From positions 36,782,011 through 36,846,010 of the forward strand of contig JAPTHN010000003.1 in assembly GCA_026936325.1 (NCBI GenBank): a stretch of 64,000 nt of DNA, read 5' to 3'. The position numbers were made by a program, and so were the translations under genes. Positions 46,520 through 58,197 of the stretch are shown one piece after another; position 1 is the first letter of the stretch; every line of letters begins with the position of its first letter. The notes under the pieces were generated by a model. It saw only the letters and a program-made list of their open reading frames with translations. It was not told where the DNA came from and did no database searches. The DNA is from Platynereis dumerilii (taxonomy: Eukaryota; Annelida; Polychaeta; Phyllodocida; Nereididae).

Positions 46520-47769
46520 CATTACTTAATGAGCTGTCTCAGAGAAAATCATGCAATATCAGGGAATTTGTTTGGATGACGTTCTCGGAATGGCCTGAAA
46601 TTTTACGTAGTGACCAGACCACCTCTTAAACGAAGAAATCTGAAGTTGGAACTTCAAAACTCAGAATACTTTTCTCACAGGGGGGCCTCAAAATAGGGGT
46701 GTCGGGAAGCCATTTTTCACAAAAATCCTCATTTCTTCAACAAAGAAGTGGTCGATGTTCAGCTCTCTCTGAATGCTAGAAAAAATTAACAAGAACTATC
46801 CAAACTGGGTTTGGATGAAGGCTAGCATTGTTTTTAACAATAAATCACCTCTATTTATTAATTTCACTAAAAAGGCTACTTTGGGGGGGGTCACTCCGAA
46901 ACTGCAGATTTTGTGTTTTTCAAAATTTGAAAAACATGCCATGTTTCCTTGGGCAATTTCTCAATCTTGTGCGGGTCTAGGATTGGCAATATTTGGTTAG
47001 AAATTAGCAGAATACTTGGATTTTAGATATCTGGTAAGAAAACCATGGGAAAATGTGAATTTTCAGATAATTCAGCCATTTCAAAAACTGTAATTTTCCG
47101 AATTTCCGTAAAAAATCATGAAATTTCCATAGTCAAGAGGTCAAAGTAGTACCAACCCTATTATCATAATTTTGATTGAAATTAATGAAAATTACCTTTA
47201 TTCAATAAATTATTTATGTTTCATCTGGAAAAAACAATTATTTTGTATCAAACGGCTAATTTTCAAAATTTAGTTTTTCACAAATTTTGATAAGTTTCGG
47301 GAAAGGAATCAATTTTGTGGGCCTATGTCTGACATAGTAACACTTCCATGTTAAGCAATTTCCATGATCATTCATGGAAAAACACCTATATTTAGTAAAT
47401 CAGGGGAGATAATTGTGGGAAATGAAGAAATTTTGAAAATATGGTACTCCAGGGGGGTCACTATAAAACTGCAAATTTTGCTGTTTTTCAAAATTTGAAA
47501 AACATCCCATGTTTAGAGGGCAATTTCTCAAATTGGTGAGCACTCATATTGACTATATTTGTTAGGGAAAATTGGCAGAATACTTTGATTTCATATATCT
47601 GGTGAGAAATTTGTGGGAAAATTTGAATTTTCAAAAATTCAGCCATTTCAAAAACTGTAAGTTTCCAAATTTCTGTAAAAATTCATGACATATCCATAGT
47701 TAAAAGATCAAAGTTTTGTCTGCAAAAATAATCATTTTGTATCACAGGTCTAATTCTAAAAATAAAATT

Positions 47770-48059
47770 TTCAGATTTCTTACTTGAGTGATCCGTTTCA
47801 GTCATTAACTTTTAATTTCTATTTACTTCTTACAATCACGGGGTATGGAAATGATTATTTTCAATGTTGGACACATTTATATGTTGATTTAAATCCCTGA
47901 AATGTGTCATTAGAGGTTGTTATAGACAAGACTGAAATTTTAAGGCTATTTTGGAAGGTATTTTAGGTATTTAAATAAATGACTAAACTTAACTGTGACT
48001 TAAATATTAGCTCCACTTTTTATAGCAACTATGGGCACTTCCTGTTTAGGCAGTCACAG
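47770..48059. other. Centre of the 6.9-kb element, AT-rich
   Basis: No repeat or coding signal beyond AT-rich sequence; the same holds for 50790-50980 and 53443-53820 outside the element. Confidence 0.5.
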
Positions 48060-48217
48060 TAGATAGATAGATAGATAGATATGGTAAGTGCAGCTCTCTA
48101 AGCCGTTCTGGGCACTCACGAGGGTTGATTGATGAGATGGGAGAGAGAGCAGGAGTCCTTAAAATGCTACACACATACCCCATGCGAGGGATCTTTTACT
48201 TGCCCAGCATAGATACT

Positions 48218-50237
48218 AAAGCTCTGCACGGGGCGGGCTGACCCGGCCCGACCCGCGGGCCCCGTGCGGAAGGTCTTGGCGGGCTGGAGTTGCTGTGGGG
48301 CGGGCCGGGGCGGGCTGGATAATGTGCGGGCTCTCTGTTGGTGCGGGCTGGCAGTGTCCAATGTTGGCCCGCAAGCAGCCCGCATTCTGGCCCGCAGTTG
48401 TAATATAAAATATTTTGTATATTTTGAAATTGACATGAAGATATTATTACTTCAGTCTTACAACTCAAAAGTTTGCAAAACTTCTTCATTACTGATTTCC
48501 TGCACTTTTTATTAAAGAATCGTAAATGGAATAATCAATTTTGGTGTTTTTTTTTTGCTGAAGTGAATGCAGTTTGAGACATAAGCTGCATAAAACCATA
48601 TGTTGAGCTCTTTCATACTAAAATGAAAGGAAGAGAACAATTTTGAATCATTACAATCAATCAATCAATCAATATACATGTACCTCTCTGACAAGTTAGC
48701 TATATCCTACGAGGGGTTTTCCAAAAGTTCTGTCCAACTTGCCATAACTTTTGCAATATTTAATAAAGAAACATGATATTTGGGTCAGATAATATTGAAG
48801 TAATTCGAAAATGATTCTGAAAAAATCAGATCATAGAAAGAAAAATAAATGGTAAATTTGTTACCATGGAAACCAAAAGTCATGAAATGCGGCCCAGGGC
48901 ACTATTAGGGAGACAGATTCATTATATCTTGTAAAAAAAAAATTAGATTTTTACCAGGGTTACAGGACAAGAAACATATTAAAAATAATCCCTAGCATTT
49001 CACAAATTCTTGTAACAATGAACTTGACACTGAGTACGTTTCCTATAACCTTATATCCCTTAAAAAATCAATGCCTCATAGTCCTTATATTAAGATCACA
49101 GTTGGTGTTTCGCAGACTTTTTGTTCTTTACGATGGGTTTTCCATAAGTTCTGTCCAACCTCTCATAACTTTTGCCAGATTTTAAACAGAAAAATTATAT
49201 TTGGGTCAGTTGATATTGAGATAATTTGCAAATGATCCCCAAAAAATCAGATCATAGAGGTAAAATAAATTGTTGATTTGTTGCTATGGAAACCAAAAGT
49301 CATGAAATACGACCGAGAGCTTGTTAACTGACACATACTTGACATATCGTGTAAAATATGTAATTATTACAAGAGATATAGAACAGAATTTTTTCAAAAC
49401 ATTCATAGTCATTTCACAATTTCCAAAATTAATGACTGGGACATTGTAAATACGTTTTCTCACACTTTCTATCCATCTCTAAGTATGATACCTCAGTCTT
49501 CATGTTAAGGTCAGTTTTGGCATTTTCCAGTCTTCTTTTCTTAGGTTTTCCATTGTGTCTTCTCTTCATTCAGAAAAAGTTTGTACAATCTTTATTTGGT
49601 ACTGTCACTCATACTGTCTTCCTTGCATGTCAGATAAAAGGTTCTTACTCTCTCTGCTAGTTGTATCCTATTAAAATGAAAAAATGCAACTTGTACATAC
49701 GATGTCATCCATATCCAAAAAATCGCTCGTCTCGTAAAAAACTGAGAAACTGCATGAGTGATGGTACAGTAACTGAGATGTAACAAAAATACCAGTTTCC
49801 ATCGTTATTAATTATTTTACAATTAACAGATTATATTTCATGAAAAAAATTATGAATATACTTCAATTCAATATGTAAAGACACAGATAATGCAAGCAGG
49901 TGTTCAGTTCATTTTAAGTGAGCATTACAAAGTCTGGGCCGCATTTCATGACTTCTGGTTTCCATGGCAACAGATTTAGCATTTATTTTTAATTTTTTAA
50001 TCTGATTTTTTGGGAGTTATTTGCAAATTACGTCAATATTATCTGACCCAAATATCATGTTTCTACATAAAAAATAGCAAAAGTTATGACTAGTTGGACA
50101 GAACTTATGGAAAACCCCTCGTATATGTTATATTACATCTCCTTTAACTTAATGATTGTCTGTCTGATCCCTCCAATTCCTTAATGATTAAAATAGAATT
50201 TGTACAAAATACAAACTTATAAACCAAATGTATATAT
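48218..50237. mobile_element. 2.0-kb insertion in a SINE, 8-bp target duplication
   Basis: It is flanked by perfect TAGATACT duplications. It opens with AAAGCTCTGCACGGGGCGGG and about 180 bases of GC-rich CGGGC/GCCCG repeats, very unlike the AT-rich surroundings. An 8-bp duplication suggests hAT-type transposition, but no matching inverted end is visible at the right (AATGTATATAT), so one end may be lost. It carries the TA-flanked element 48710-50121. Confidence 0.65.
48710..50121. mobile_element. TA-flanked TIR element, mariner-like ends
   Basis: Both ends read CGAGGGGTTTTCC, then AAGTTCTGTCCAAC, and are flanked by TA. The inverted arms extend about 200 bases. A third, direct copy of the arm starts at 49131, so the body is a rearranged or tandem non-autonomous derivative with no transposase. 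The TIR resembles mariner-type ends starting CGAGGGG. Confidence 0.75.
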
Positions 50238-50589
50238 TAGATACTGATACAAGGGGCCACCAATTTAACGTCTCATCCGAATGACATCCAGCTGAGATTT
50301 TGCTCATGAAGGTGCACTAAAAACTTTAGGCTCCCTACCTGGGGTTCGAACCCATGCAAGCCAAGACCTTCAGCGGAGCAGGCAGGCACTTCAGCCACTT
50401 GGCCACCCAGCAGCCCGAGACAGGAGCACCAAACAGAATGAGCTGTTCTTGTGCTAGGTGAGCTTATATAACATCAACTTGTAACAATATATTTATGACA
50501 ATGGTCATTGTGACGTCATCAGACATGAACTGCTTGATCCGGGGAGAACTATCAAGAAATGCTAATGAAACAAATAAATAATTATAGTG

Positions 50590-50786
50590 ATAAATTTACC
50601 TTCAGCAGAATTGGTATAAATTGTCAGAATTTTCGACAATTTCTCATCGTCTTCATCAGTGAATGTGCTGTGGGGCTGAGTTGTCATGCGAGCTCTAGTC
50701 CTCTGTCACATTCACGATGAAGACGATGCGAAGTTGCCAAAAATTCTGACAATTTATACCAATTCTCCTGAATGTAAATTCATCAC
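50590..50786. mobile_element. Foldback MITE
   Basis: Arms GATAAATTTACCTTC...CAGAATTGGTATAAATTGTC and GACAATTTATACCAATTCTC...GTAAATTCATC are inverted, with CGTCTTCATC/GATGAAGACG nearer the centre. It is followed by GATCGAGAATCTACATTCAA as at 24210. Confidence 0.7.
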
Positions 50787-51833
50787 TCTAATGAATCCGG
50801 ACTCCGGAGATCGAGAATCTACATTCAAAATAAATAATCTCATCATTTACACTCATGAAACAATCACCTAAATCTTGACTGCATACATTTGCCATTATGC
50901 AACCCTGTTTTAAAAGTCCTTTTTTTGTCTAGGGTCACTTTGCAAAAGTTCCATCAAATGACCCCAAAAAACCATAACATAGTTTTCTCACCAGATACAT
51001 AAAATCCAAGTGTTCTGCCAATTTTCTAACAAAATATGGTTAATATAAGTTCTCACCAATTTGAGAAATTGCCCTGTTAACATGGCATGTTTTTCAAGTT
51101 TTGAAAAACAGCAAAATCTGCAGTTACGGAGTGATCCCCCCTGGAGTATCCATATTTTTAAAATTTCTTCGTTTCCCACAATTATCTCCCCTGATTTACT
51201 AAATATAGGTGTTTTTCCATGAATGATCGTGGAAATTGGTTAACATAGAAGTGTTACTATGTCAGACATAGGCCCACAAAATTGATACATTTCCAGGAAC
51301 TTATCGAAATTTACGAAAAAACTAAATTTTGAAAATTAGCCGTTTGATACAAAATAATTGGTTTTCCACATGAAAAGTTAACTAATTTACTGAATAATTG
51401 TAATTTTCATTAATTTCAATCACAATTATGATAATAGGGTCGGTACTACTTTGACCTTTTGACTATTGAATTTCATGATTTTTTACGGAAATTCGGAAAA
51501 TTACAGTTTTTGAAATAACTGAATATCTGAAAATTCACATTTTCACTCAAATTTCTCAACAGATATATAAAATGCAAGTGTTTTGCCAATTTTCTAACCA
51601 AATATGGTCAATGTAAGTGCTCACAAATTCGAGAAATTGCCCTCTTAACATGGCATGTTTTTCAAATTTTGAAAAGCAGCAAAATCTGCATTTTCGGAGT
51701 GACCCCTCTGGAGTATTCCATATTTTCAAAATTTTTCCATTTCCCACAATTATCTCACCTGATTTACTAAATATAGGTGTTTTTCCATGAAAGATTATGG
51801 AAATTGTTTAACATGGAAGTGTTACTATGTCAG

Positions 51834-52650
51834 GCTAATGCCTAGATCACACGGAGACGTAACAGAGCGTTCTTGTCGCGTCGCTTCTTGCTTTTCCAGG
51901 AAAGTGGGAGGTTGTTAAACTACATTCAACAACTCGGCGACGATATTTTCGTCTACGGCGCTTCTTAAACTTCCTCGCCAGAAGTTCCTAGAAATCACGT
52001 GACCTTATGGTGAAGCAAGAACTTGCTTCACCAAAGATTCAACCTGTTGAATCTTGACGAAGCAAGAAGTCACGATGCAAAAGACCTGAAAGACCCCCAA
52101 AGTGCTTGGGCGAAGGTACAGACAGTTTGGGCGAAGTTAGAGGCAGGTTGGGCGAATTTAGAGACAGCTTGGGCGAGGCTACTTATCATTGAGTCAATGG
52201 AACTTTGGCGAAAAAAGAGAACAACTCGCCGACACAAACAGGCTGTTGAAACGCCGAAACAGCTACTTGCTTGGCCGTAACAGGTATTTGCTTGGGCGTA
52301 ATTGAAGATTAGGACGAAGTAAGAGGATGCTAGGGTGAAGCAAGAGCATGCTAGGGCGAAGAAAGACACTCCTTGGGCGAATCTAGTTTAACATTGAAGC
52401 AATGGAACTGCGTCGAGGCTCCTGACAACTCGCCGACACAAGTCTCTTCTTGCCTCGTCCGTAATTACGAGCGATTCGGCGTAAAAAACGAGTGCCTCGT
52501 CGTAATAGGAACCATCAACGACGATTTAGAACCTCTAATTGATTATATAATTGTCCAAAAATGGCTTGAAACGCCGAAAGTGGGCGAAACTTGACTTCCT
52601 GGCACCTCTACAACTTCGCCGTCACTTAACCACTCTCGTGAGACACTAGC
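51834..52650. mobile_element. 817-bp insertion in the right arm
   Basis: It breaks the unit text CTATGTCAGACATAGGCCCA. Removing exactly 817 bases restores the 569-bp spacing. Ends GCTAATGCCT and AGACACTAGC are inverted matches at 8 of 10. GC-rich body with 21-bp repeats (GCTTGGGCGAAGGTACAGAC type) at 52103-52185 and many GGGCGAA motifs. Confidence 0.75.
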
Positions 52651-53820
52651 AATAGGCCCACAAAATTGATTCCTTTCCAGAAACTTATCAAAATTTGTGA
52701 AAACCTAAATTTTGAAAATTAGCCGTTTTATACAAAATAATATTTTTTTCCAGATGAGACTTAAATAATTTACTGAATAAAGGCAATTTTCATTAATTTC
52801 AATCAAAATTATGATAATAGGGTTGGTACTACTTTGACCTTTTGACGATAAAAATTTCATGATTTTTTACGGAAATTCGGAAAATTACAGTTTTTGAAAT
52901 GGCTGAATTATCTGAAAATTCTAATTTTCCCACGATTTTCTCACCAGATATCTAAAATCCAAGTATTTTGCTAATTTTCTAACCAAATATTGTCAATCCT
53001 AGACCCGCACAAGATTGAGAAATTTCCCTCGAAACATGGCATGTTTTTCAAATTTTGAAAAACACAAAATCTGCAGTTTCGGAGTGACCCCCCCAAAGTA
53101 GCCTTTTTAGTGAAATTAATAAATAGAGGTGATTTATTGTTAAAAACAATGCTAGCCTTCATCCAAATCCAGTTTGGATAGTTCTTGTTAATTTTTTCTA
53201 GCATCCAGAGAGGTCTGAACATCGGCCACTTTTTTGTTGATGAAATGAGGATTTCTGTTAAAAATGGCTTCCCGACACCCCTATTTTGAGGCCCCCCTGT
53301 GAGAAAAGTATTCTGAGTTTTGAAGTTCCAACTTCAGATTTCTTCGTTTAAGAGGTGGTCTGGTACCTATGCAAATTTTTAGGCCATTCCGAGAACGTCA
53401 TCCGAACAGCTCTGCATGATTTTCTCTGAGACAGCTCATTAAATGCAAACATCTCAAAAATCAAATGAGATATTCAACTGATTGTTTCTGTACCAGAAAA
53501 TAGACCTATTCAGGCACATTATGGCTACAATTACATACCTGTTTCAATTATGAAATTTTGACTGATTGGTTGATGACTTTACGGAATTGCCCAAAAGCAT
53601 TCCTGCCTTGGTTTTCAAAAATTGTGCGGTCGGTTTTTGGGATGTTCTGAATTTTTTAAATATCATATATCTCAGAGCATATTCATGATCTACAAGACTC
53701 TTTCTGCATTGAAAACTTTGCATCTTATTTTAAAAAATTTTGTTTGGTTCTCCAGAAACCTGGGCAAAAACTTTTGTCATATTTTCGTAATTGTGCCTTT
53801 TTGACAAATATGCAAATATA

Positions 53821-55545
53821 TATAAACTCAGCAACATTAAAAACGCACACTTTTAAAAAGGCTAAAAATAATACTTCCTCTAAAGATATCAAGATAAAAA
53901 TTTGCACAATTCTAGAAGTTGCCATCAGGTATATTCATGAAAAATTTCAAATCTCTAAGTGCAGTACTTTTGTGTCAAATTAAATCGTCGTGGTCACTGT
54001 CGAAAATGGAAGTCACAAAACTTCAATTTCCTCTGATCATTAATTTCAACTACTTGCTCTCCTTTCTGCAAACATTTTTGATAAGCCAGGAAAGTTTACA
54101 ATTTTATAATTTTTTAATAATTTTAAAAGGGGATATTTGACCCAACCACAATTAAAGAGGATGAATTTGATAAAAATTAAGTGTCAATGCTGACACGCCC
54201 CCTACTGGAGCCTTTTGTCAAAACCTTAAAAAAGGATGTTTTATTCAGATTTTTGAGACAATTGATATGGAATGATTGTCTGTGTGTGTGTTTCTACCCT
54301 CGGCATGCTTAAAACCCCGATTATTTAACAGTTCTGGTTCACATGCTTCATTTGAAGATGCGAACTCGTAAATTTTGAGGTCTTAATTCAAAATCTGCTT
54401 TATCATTGACTTTTTTAAACTTCTGTGGGACCTCTTTTGGAAGTCTTGTGCCTGTTATGTGAAAATTTTATAAGATTAATCCCATCCTGTATGCCACAAA
54501 ACCAATATTTCCAATTGTGCGTTTTGTGTTGAAGTGCAGTTTGTGACTTCCATTTTCGACAGTGACCACGACGATTAAATTTGACACAAAAGTACTGCAC
54601 TTAGAGATTTGAAAATTTTCGTGAATATACCTGATGGCAACTACTAGAAGTGTGGAAATTTTCATCATGATGCTTTTTGAGGAAGTACTATTTTTTAGCT
54701 TTTTTGTAAGTGTGCGTTTTTAAGGTGGCTCGATACTCGTGAACTTTCTAAATTAGGATTTCTTGAAAATAGTTTAGAATGATCCAAAATATAATTTATA
54801 GCAAGGATATGTAAAAAAATGTGGTCGCAACCAGCCTTTTTTTCAAAATATTTGAGGTTATGTACAAGAAAGTCAGTCCACGCGATCCTGAAAAACTCAA
54901 TTTTTTTCTTTACTTTTTTACTGTGAAGTTTGCCCTGCCATTCAGTGGTCATGCATCCAATGTTATGCAATGAAGTATGAACTTAAAGAAGACAATTTTA
55001 TGGAACTGCTGATTATAATTTCAGGGATATATATTTAGTTAAAAGGACTTTCCAAGGGGCTCAGAACAAGAGTTTTGATTTTGACAATTTTAACTTTTTT
55101 TATAAACCATGGTGCTAAAAAAAATTGGCTAGATAGGATTTCTTATTTCTTTGCCATTTACTTCCAAAAGTAGTGAGGAACAATATTATACATATGAGAA
55201 GTGCCCTTACCGCGATGGAAATTGAGATAAAAATTTATTTATATCCCAAAGTCATTTTTGAGAAATTAGACTTGCTTGCCGAAAATCACTTGTAAAAATT
55301 TTGTGTTAAGAGAATAAAGTTGAAACCTTGTCAGATTGCAGTCCTTTTCATAGCGCATCTGATGCTCCAAACTAGAAGTCTCTAACCCTAATAGAAGCGG
55401 CCCAAATGTCAAACAAAGCGGCCATCATACGAAATTATAGAAAACCTAAAAAGCAGCTCACAGAGCTCAGCATACTGCTGTTGCTATGGTGACGTCGCCA
55501 TTGCTCTGCCATGAGTAGCGAGCCACCTTAATGTTGCTGAATTTA
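53821..55545. mobile_element. TIR element with a second element inside its right arm
   Basis: The left arm begins TATAAACTCAGCAACATTAA, then AAACGCACAC, and pairs over about 200 bases with 54530-54720 plus 55531-55545. Arms share GACAGTGACCACGACGATTA on the inverse strand. The ends are of the ACTCAGCAA type with TA-like flanks. The right arm is broken by 54723-55528. Confidence 0.75.
54723..55528. mobile_element. 806-bp TA-flanked element nested in a TIR arm
   Basis: TA at 54721-54722 and 55529-55530; ends AGGTGGCTCGATACTCGTG and, inverted, AGGTGGCTCGCTACTCATG. Its removal rejoins the outer arm as CGTTTTTA|ATGTTGCTGA. Tc1/mariner-type target. Confidence 0.82.
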
Positions 55546-56699
55546 TTAGTCCAGGAGCCAAGCCCAAATAACTTGCATATTTGAGGAGTTTGATTACAAA
55601 AAATATATACAGGCTGAATTTGGTCTTATTTGATAGAGGAGACCCAGACGCTTCCAATTCTGGAAAAATTTTACCACCTTCAACGTCAAGTTTTTTTGCT
55701 ATTTTCGTTTCCGTGGCAACCATCTCACAAAAATCCAGGTACCAAAGCTAACAACATTTCCCACTGTAAATTTTTTCCTATTTTGAGGAATCATTTCACT
55801 TTTTCAGGATATTGTCTTCACCAATAAGCCTTTCAAAAAATGTCATAATCAAGATCAATACCTTTATTTTCTTGTTGCTATGGAAACAAAACCAGCAAAA
55901 AATGCATTTTTTAATGGAAATGACTTTAAGAAGTTTCTTATGCCTGCAAACCAAAGGTATAAAAACACACACTTGGGCAGTCTTGTGAAAGAGCAACTTC
56001 ATACCAATCAATTTCAATATAGTTTTCAGAAATATATGTGGAAGTTTAACAGGAGGACTAACAGATTTATTTTTTTCCGAAAATCATAAAATAACACAGA
56101 AAATCGGAAAAATCAACAGATTGAAATGGAACAAGTTTTTTTCGGATATATCTCAAAAGTTTGTATATTCTTACAAGGTTACAGTTGTCACGGGGGATAT
56201 AGTGATTTATAGAGTTGATGTCGCTATGGAAATAAACAATATATTCTTACCTTAGCAACCAGACTTACCCAGTCAATATTTTCTCCATTATTTCAACAAA
56301 ATTAAATTTTCGGTCATCTATTCGCCCAATGAAAGCTCATGGTAGGTTGGCAAATATAATTGAGAGTACAATAATTATGTTAAAGAGACTGTTGCCATGG
56401 CAACAGAGCAAACAAATTACATTTAAAACAATAGTTGGCAAAGTATCATTACTTGAACCCAAGCGCCTGCGACTGGACAGAAGAACATGAAATCTTCAAG
56501 TGATTTTCCTGTACACATATGACATCATGCAATGCATTTGTTAAAAACATTTTTTCTAAAGGGGTTAATGTGAACATTTGGTTGCTATAGTAATGAGAGG
56601 AACAAGATAAACATAGAATGGTAGCATTGATTTGCTTAACAACTTCCAAAATTCCGTTGGACGATGGAAAATATAACAAAAACCAAAAAAAACGTCACT

Positions 56700-57500
56700 T
56701 TTTCATCATGACCCACTGTCATAGATTGGTTGTGACTAAAAAGTAATAGTTGTCATGGCAACAATTTATGAGAAAAATGTATCATACAATTAAATTCCAT
56801 TTCCTCAGTCTAGGTAACATTGATGCATATTGCCATATATGCAATATAGGTGACGATGTATGAAAAGTGTAGTGCTGCTGGGCATTGGACTCGAACAGGT
56901 CCTATGATCCAGTTATTGTTGGGAGTAGCACTCCTTGGAGGCCCCCCCCTCCACTGGCCAGTGTGGCCAATGCCACTGTCCCCTAGTGAGGGTCAAGTCC
57001 ATAAGAAGGCCTGCACCCCCTGATCTGTCTCTCTCTGACCCCGGTCTCCAGTGCTCATGCATGGGAGTTCTGGAGGCACTTCACCTGGCCTTATGGATGA
57101 TACATCTCTTGTTGGTCTTAGTCCTGGAGGTGAATGGTTTGGGAGCTTGTAGCTATTGGTTGAGGCTTGATCTCCTGACAGTCTCTGTTGCTATTGTGTG
57201 AAGGCTAGTTTCTCTTGGAACAGTCTTTGGGGCTACTTTTGAGACCTGCTGTATTGAGGCAGTTTCAGTTGCCACTGAGGGAGTCTAGCTGCTCATGGAG
57301 CACTCTCTAGATATCACATTGTTTGGTACAACCTTGGGGTCTTATTCTGGTGGTGAATAAACCATTTGAATTACAGTCTGTTGTTGATCTTTTGTTGAAC
57401 TAGACTAATGGTCTCAGAACCTTTTAATCTATGTGAACTTGGCAATATACTGAGCAAGAACCATTACAGACAGGCGCCCTGATAATTATGGGACCATTCT
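56700..57500. other. Interior of the 7.3-kb element, unassigned
   Basis: 56935-57300 is more GC-rich (GGAGGCCCCCCCTCCACTGG, GGAGTCTAGCTGCTCATGG) and may be an old repeat, but I cannot place it. 60951-61789 and 59871-60035 also show no feature I recognise. Confidence 0.4.
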
Positions 57501-57504
57501 GAAA

Positions 57505-58156
57505 GTCAGTCCACAGACCCCAACTGAATGAAAGAGCTTTAAGACTAGTCTGTAATGATTATGAAAGCACATATAATGATATTCTCCTGAAAACGGGAAA
57601 GAAAATGCTACATGTGAACCGTAAAAATAACTTAGCAGAATTTGTTTTCAAAGTCATCAATAGCCTAGCGCCACCTATTGAAAGTTCATTTTTTGACAAA
57701 CAAATATCTCAATACAACATGAGAGATAATAACAAGCTTGTTCAACCACGGTTTAACACTATTCAGTATGGCAAAAGGTCAATTCGATACCAAGGTCCTG
57801 CGTTATGGAATTCTCTGCCCTGTGACATGAAATACTGTCAGGACATATCAACTTTTAAGTTAAATTTAAGGAAACTTGCAATCCTAAATAAATGCCGATG
57901 TGGCACATGCACGCTCTGTCTCAGAAATTCATTGTAGTAATATTGCCGAAGTTTATGTAATTTAAAATGAACTTATGCAACCAGTATCACCTTTGTACAT
58001 AGTCTTCATCTAACATTTGTATATATATTTCATTCTTTCACCTTGTTCTGTTATTTTACTAGTCGGTTAAAAGCTGAACAGCTTATGTTATCTGTTTTTA
58101 TTGTCATCACCGACGTTAAATAAAATTTTACTTTACTTTACTTTACTTTACTTTTA
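57505..58156 (+). mobile_element. LINE 3' end (LINE-B) with TTTAC tail
   Basis: Plus-strand frame from about 57521 reads LNERALRLVCNDYESTYNDI, then FKVINSLAPP, NTIQYGKRSIRYQGPALWNS and LPCDMKYCQDISTFKLNLRK, with a stop at 57935. HERALRLVYND, FKxxNxLxPP and SxRYxGxxLWNSLP are hallmarks of CR1/L2-type LINE C-termini. The 3' UTR ends in (TTTAC)n at 58125-58155. It is 5'-truncated and lies inside the 55549-62876 element. Confidence 0.8.
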
Positions 58157-58197
58157 GATTGTGTCTTTTCTTTGACCAATTTATTGCTGATGTGTTA

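Larger units (their letters stand above)
48060..50413 (-). mobile_element. SINE family 1 copy split by a 2.0-kb insertion
   Basis: The SINE 3' half is 48060-48217 (with its (ATCT)n tail at 48060-48081, seen as AGAT repeats) and its tRNA half is 50238-50413, including box B GGGTTCGAACCCC. The two halves meet exactly at TAGATACT, present on both sides of the insert (48210-48217 and 50238-50245). Confidence 0.88.
46520..53442. mobile_element. 6.9-kb inverted-repeat element on a 567-bp unit
   Basis: The left arm (46520-47760) and right arm (50985-53442) are inverted copies, starting at both ends with TTAATGAGCTGTCTCAGAGA. Inside the arms a unit with anchor TCACTCCGAAACTGCAG recurs every 567-569 bases: 46891 and 47458 at left; 51127, 51694 and 53080 (after removing 51834-52650) at right. 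The centre holds a SINE with nested inserts and AT-rich DNA. No coding sequence; short frames in the arms mirror each other. Flanking duplication not clear. Confidence 0.75.

Noticed and set aside
52023-52280. Coiled-coil-like protein with heptads
   Set aside because: A 21-bp repeat in a non-coding insertion; no other support.
57605-57937. 110-codon frame as a host gene
   Set aside because: It carries LINE C-terminal motifs (SIRYQGPALWNSLP) and ends in a LINE-type tail.
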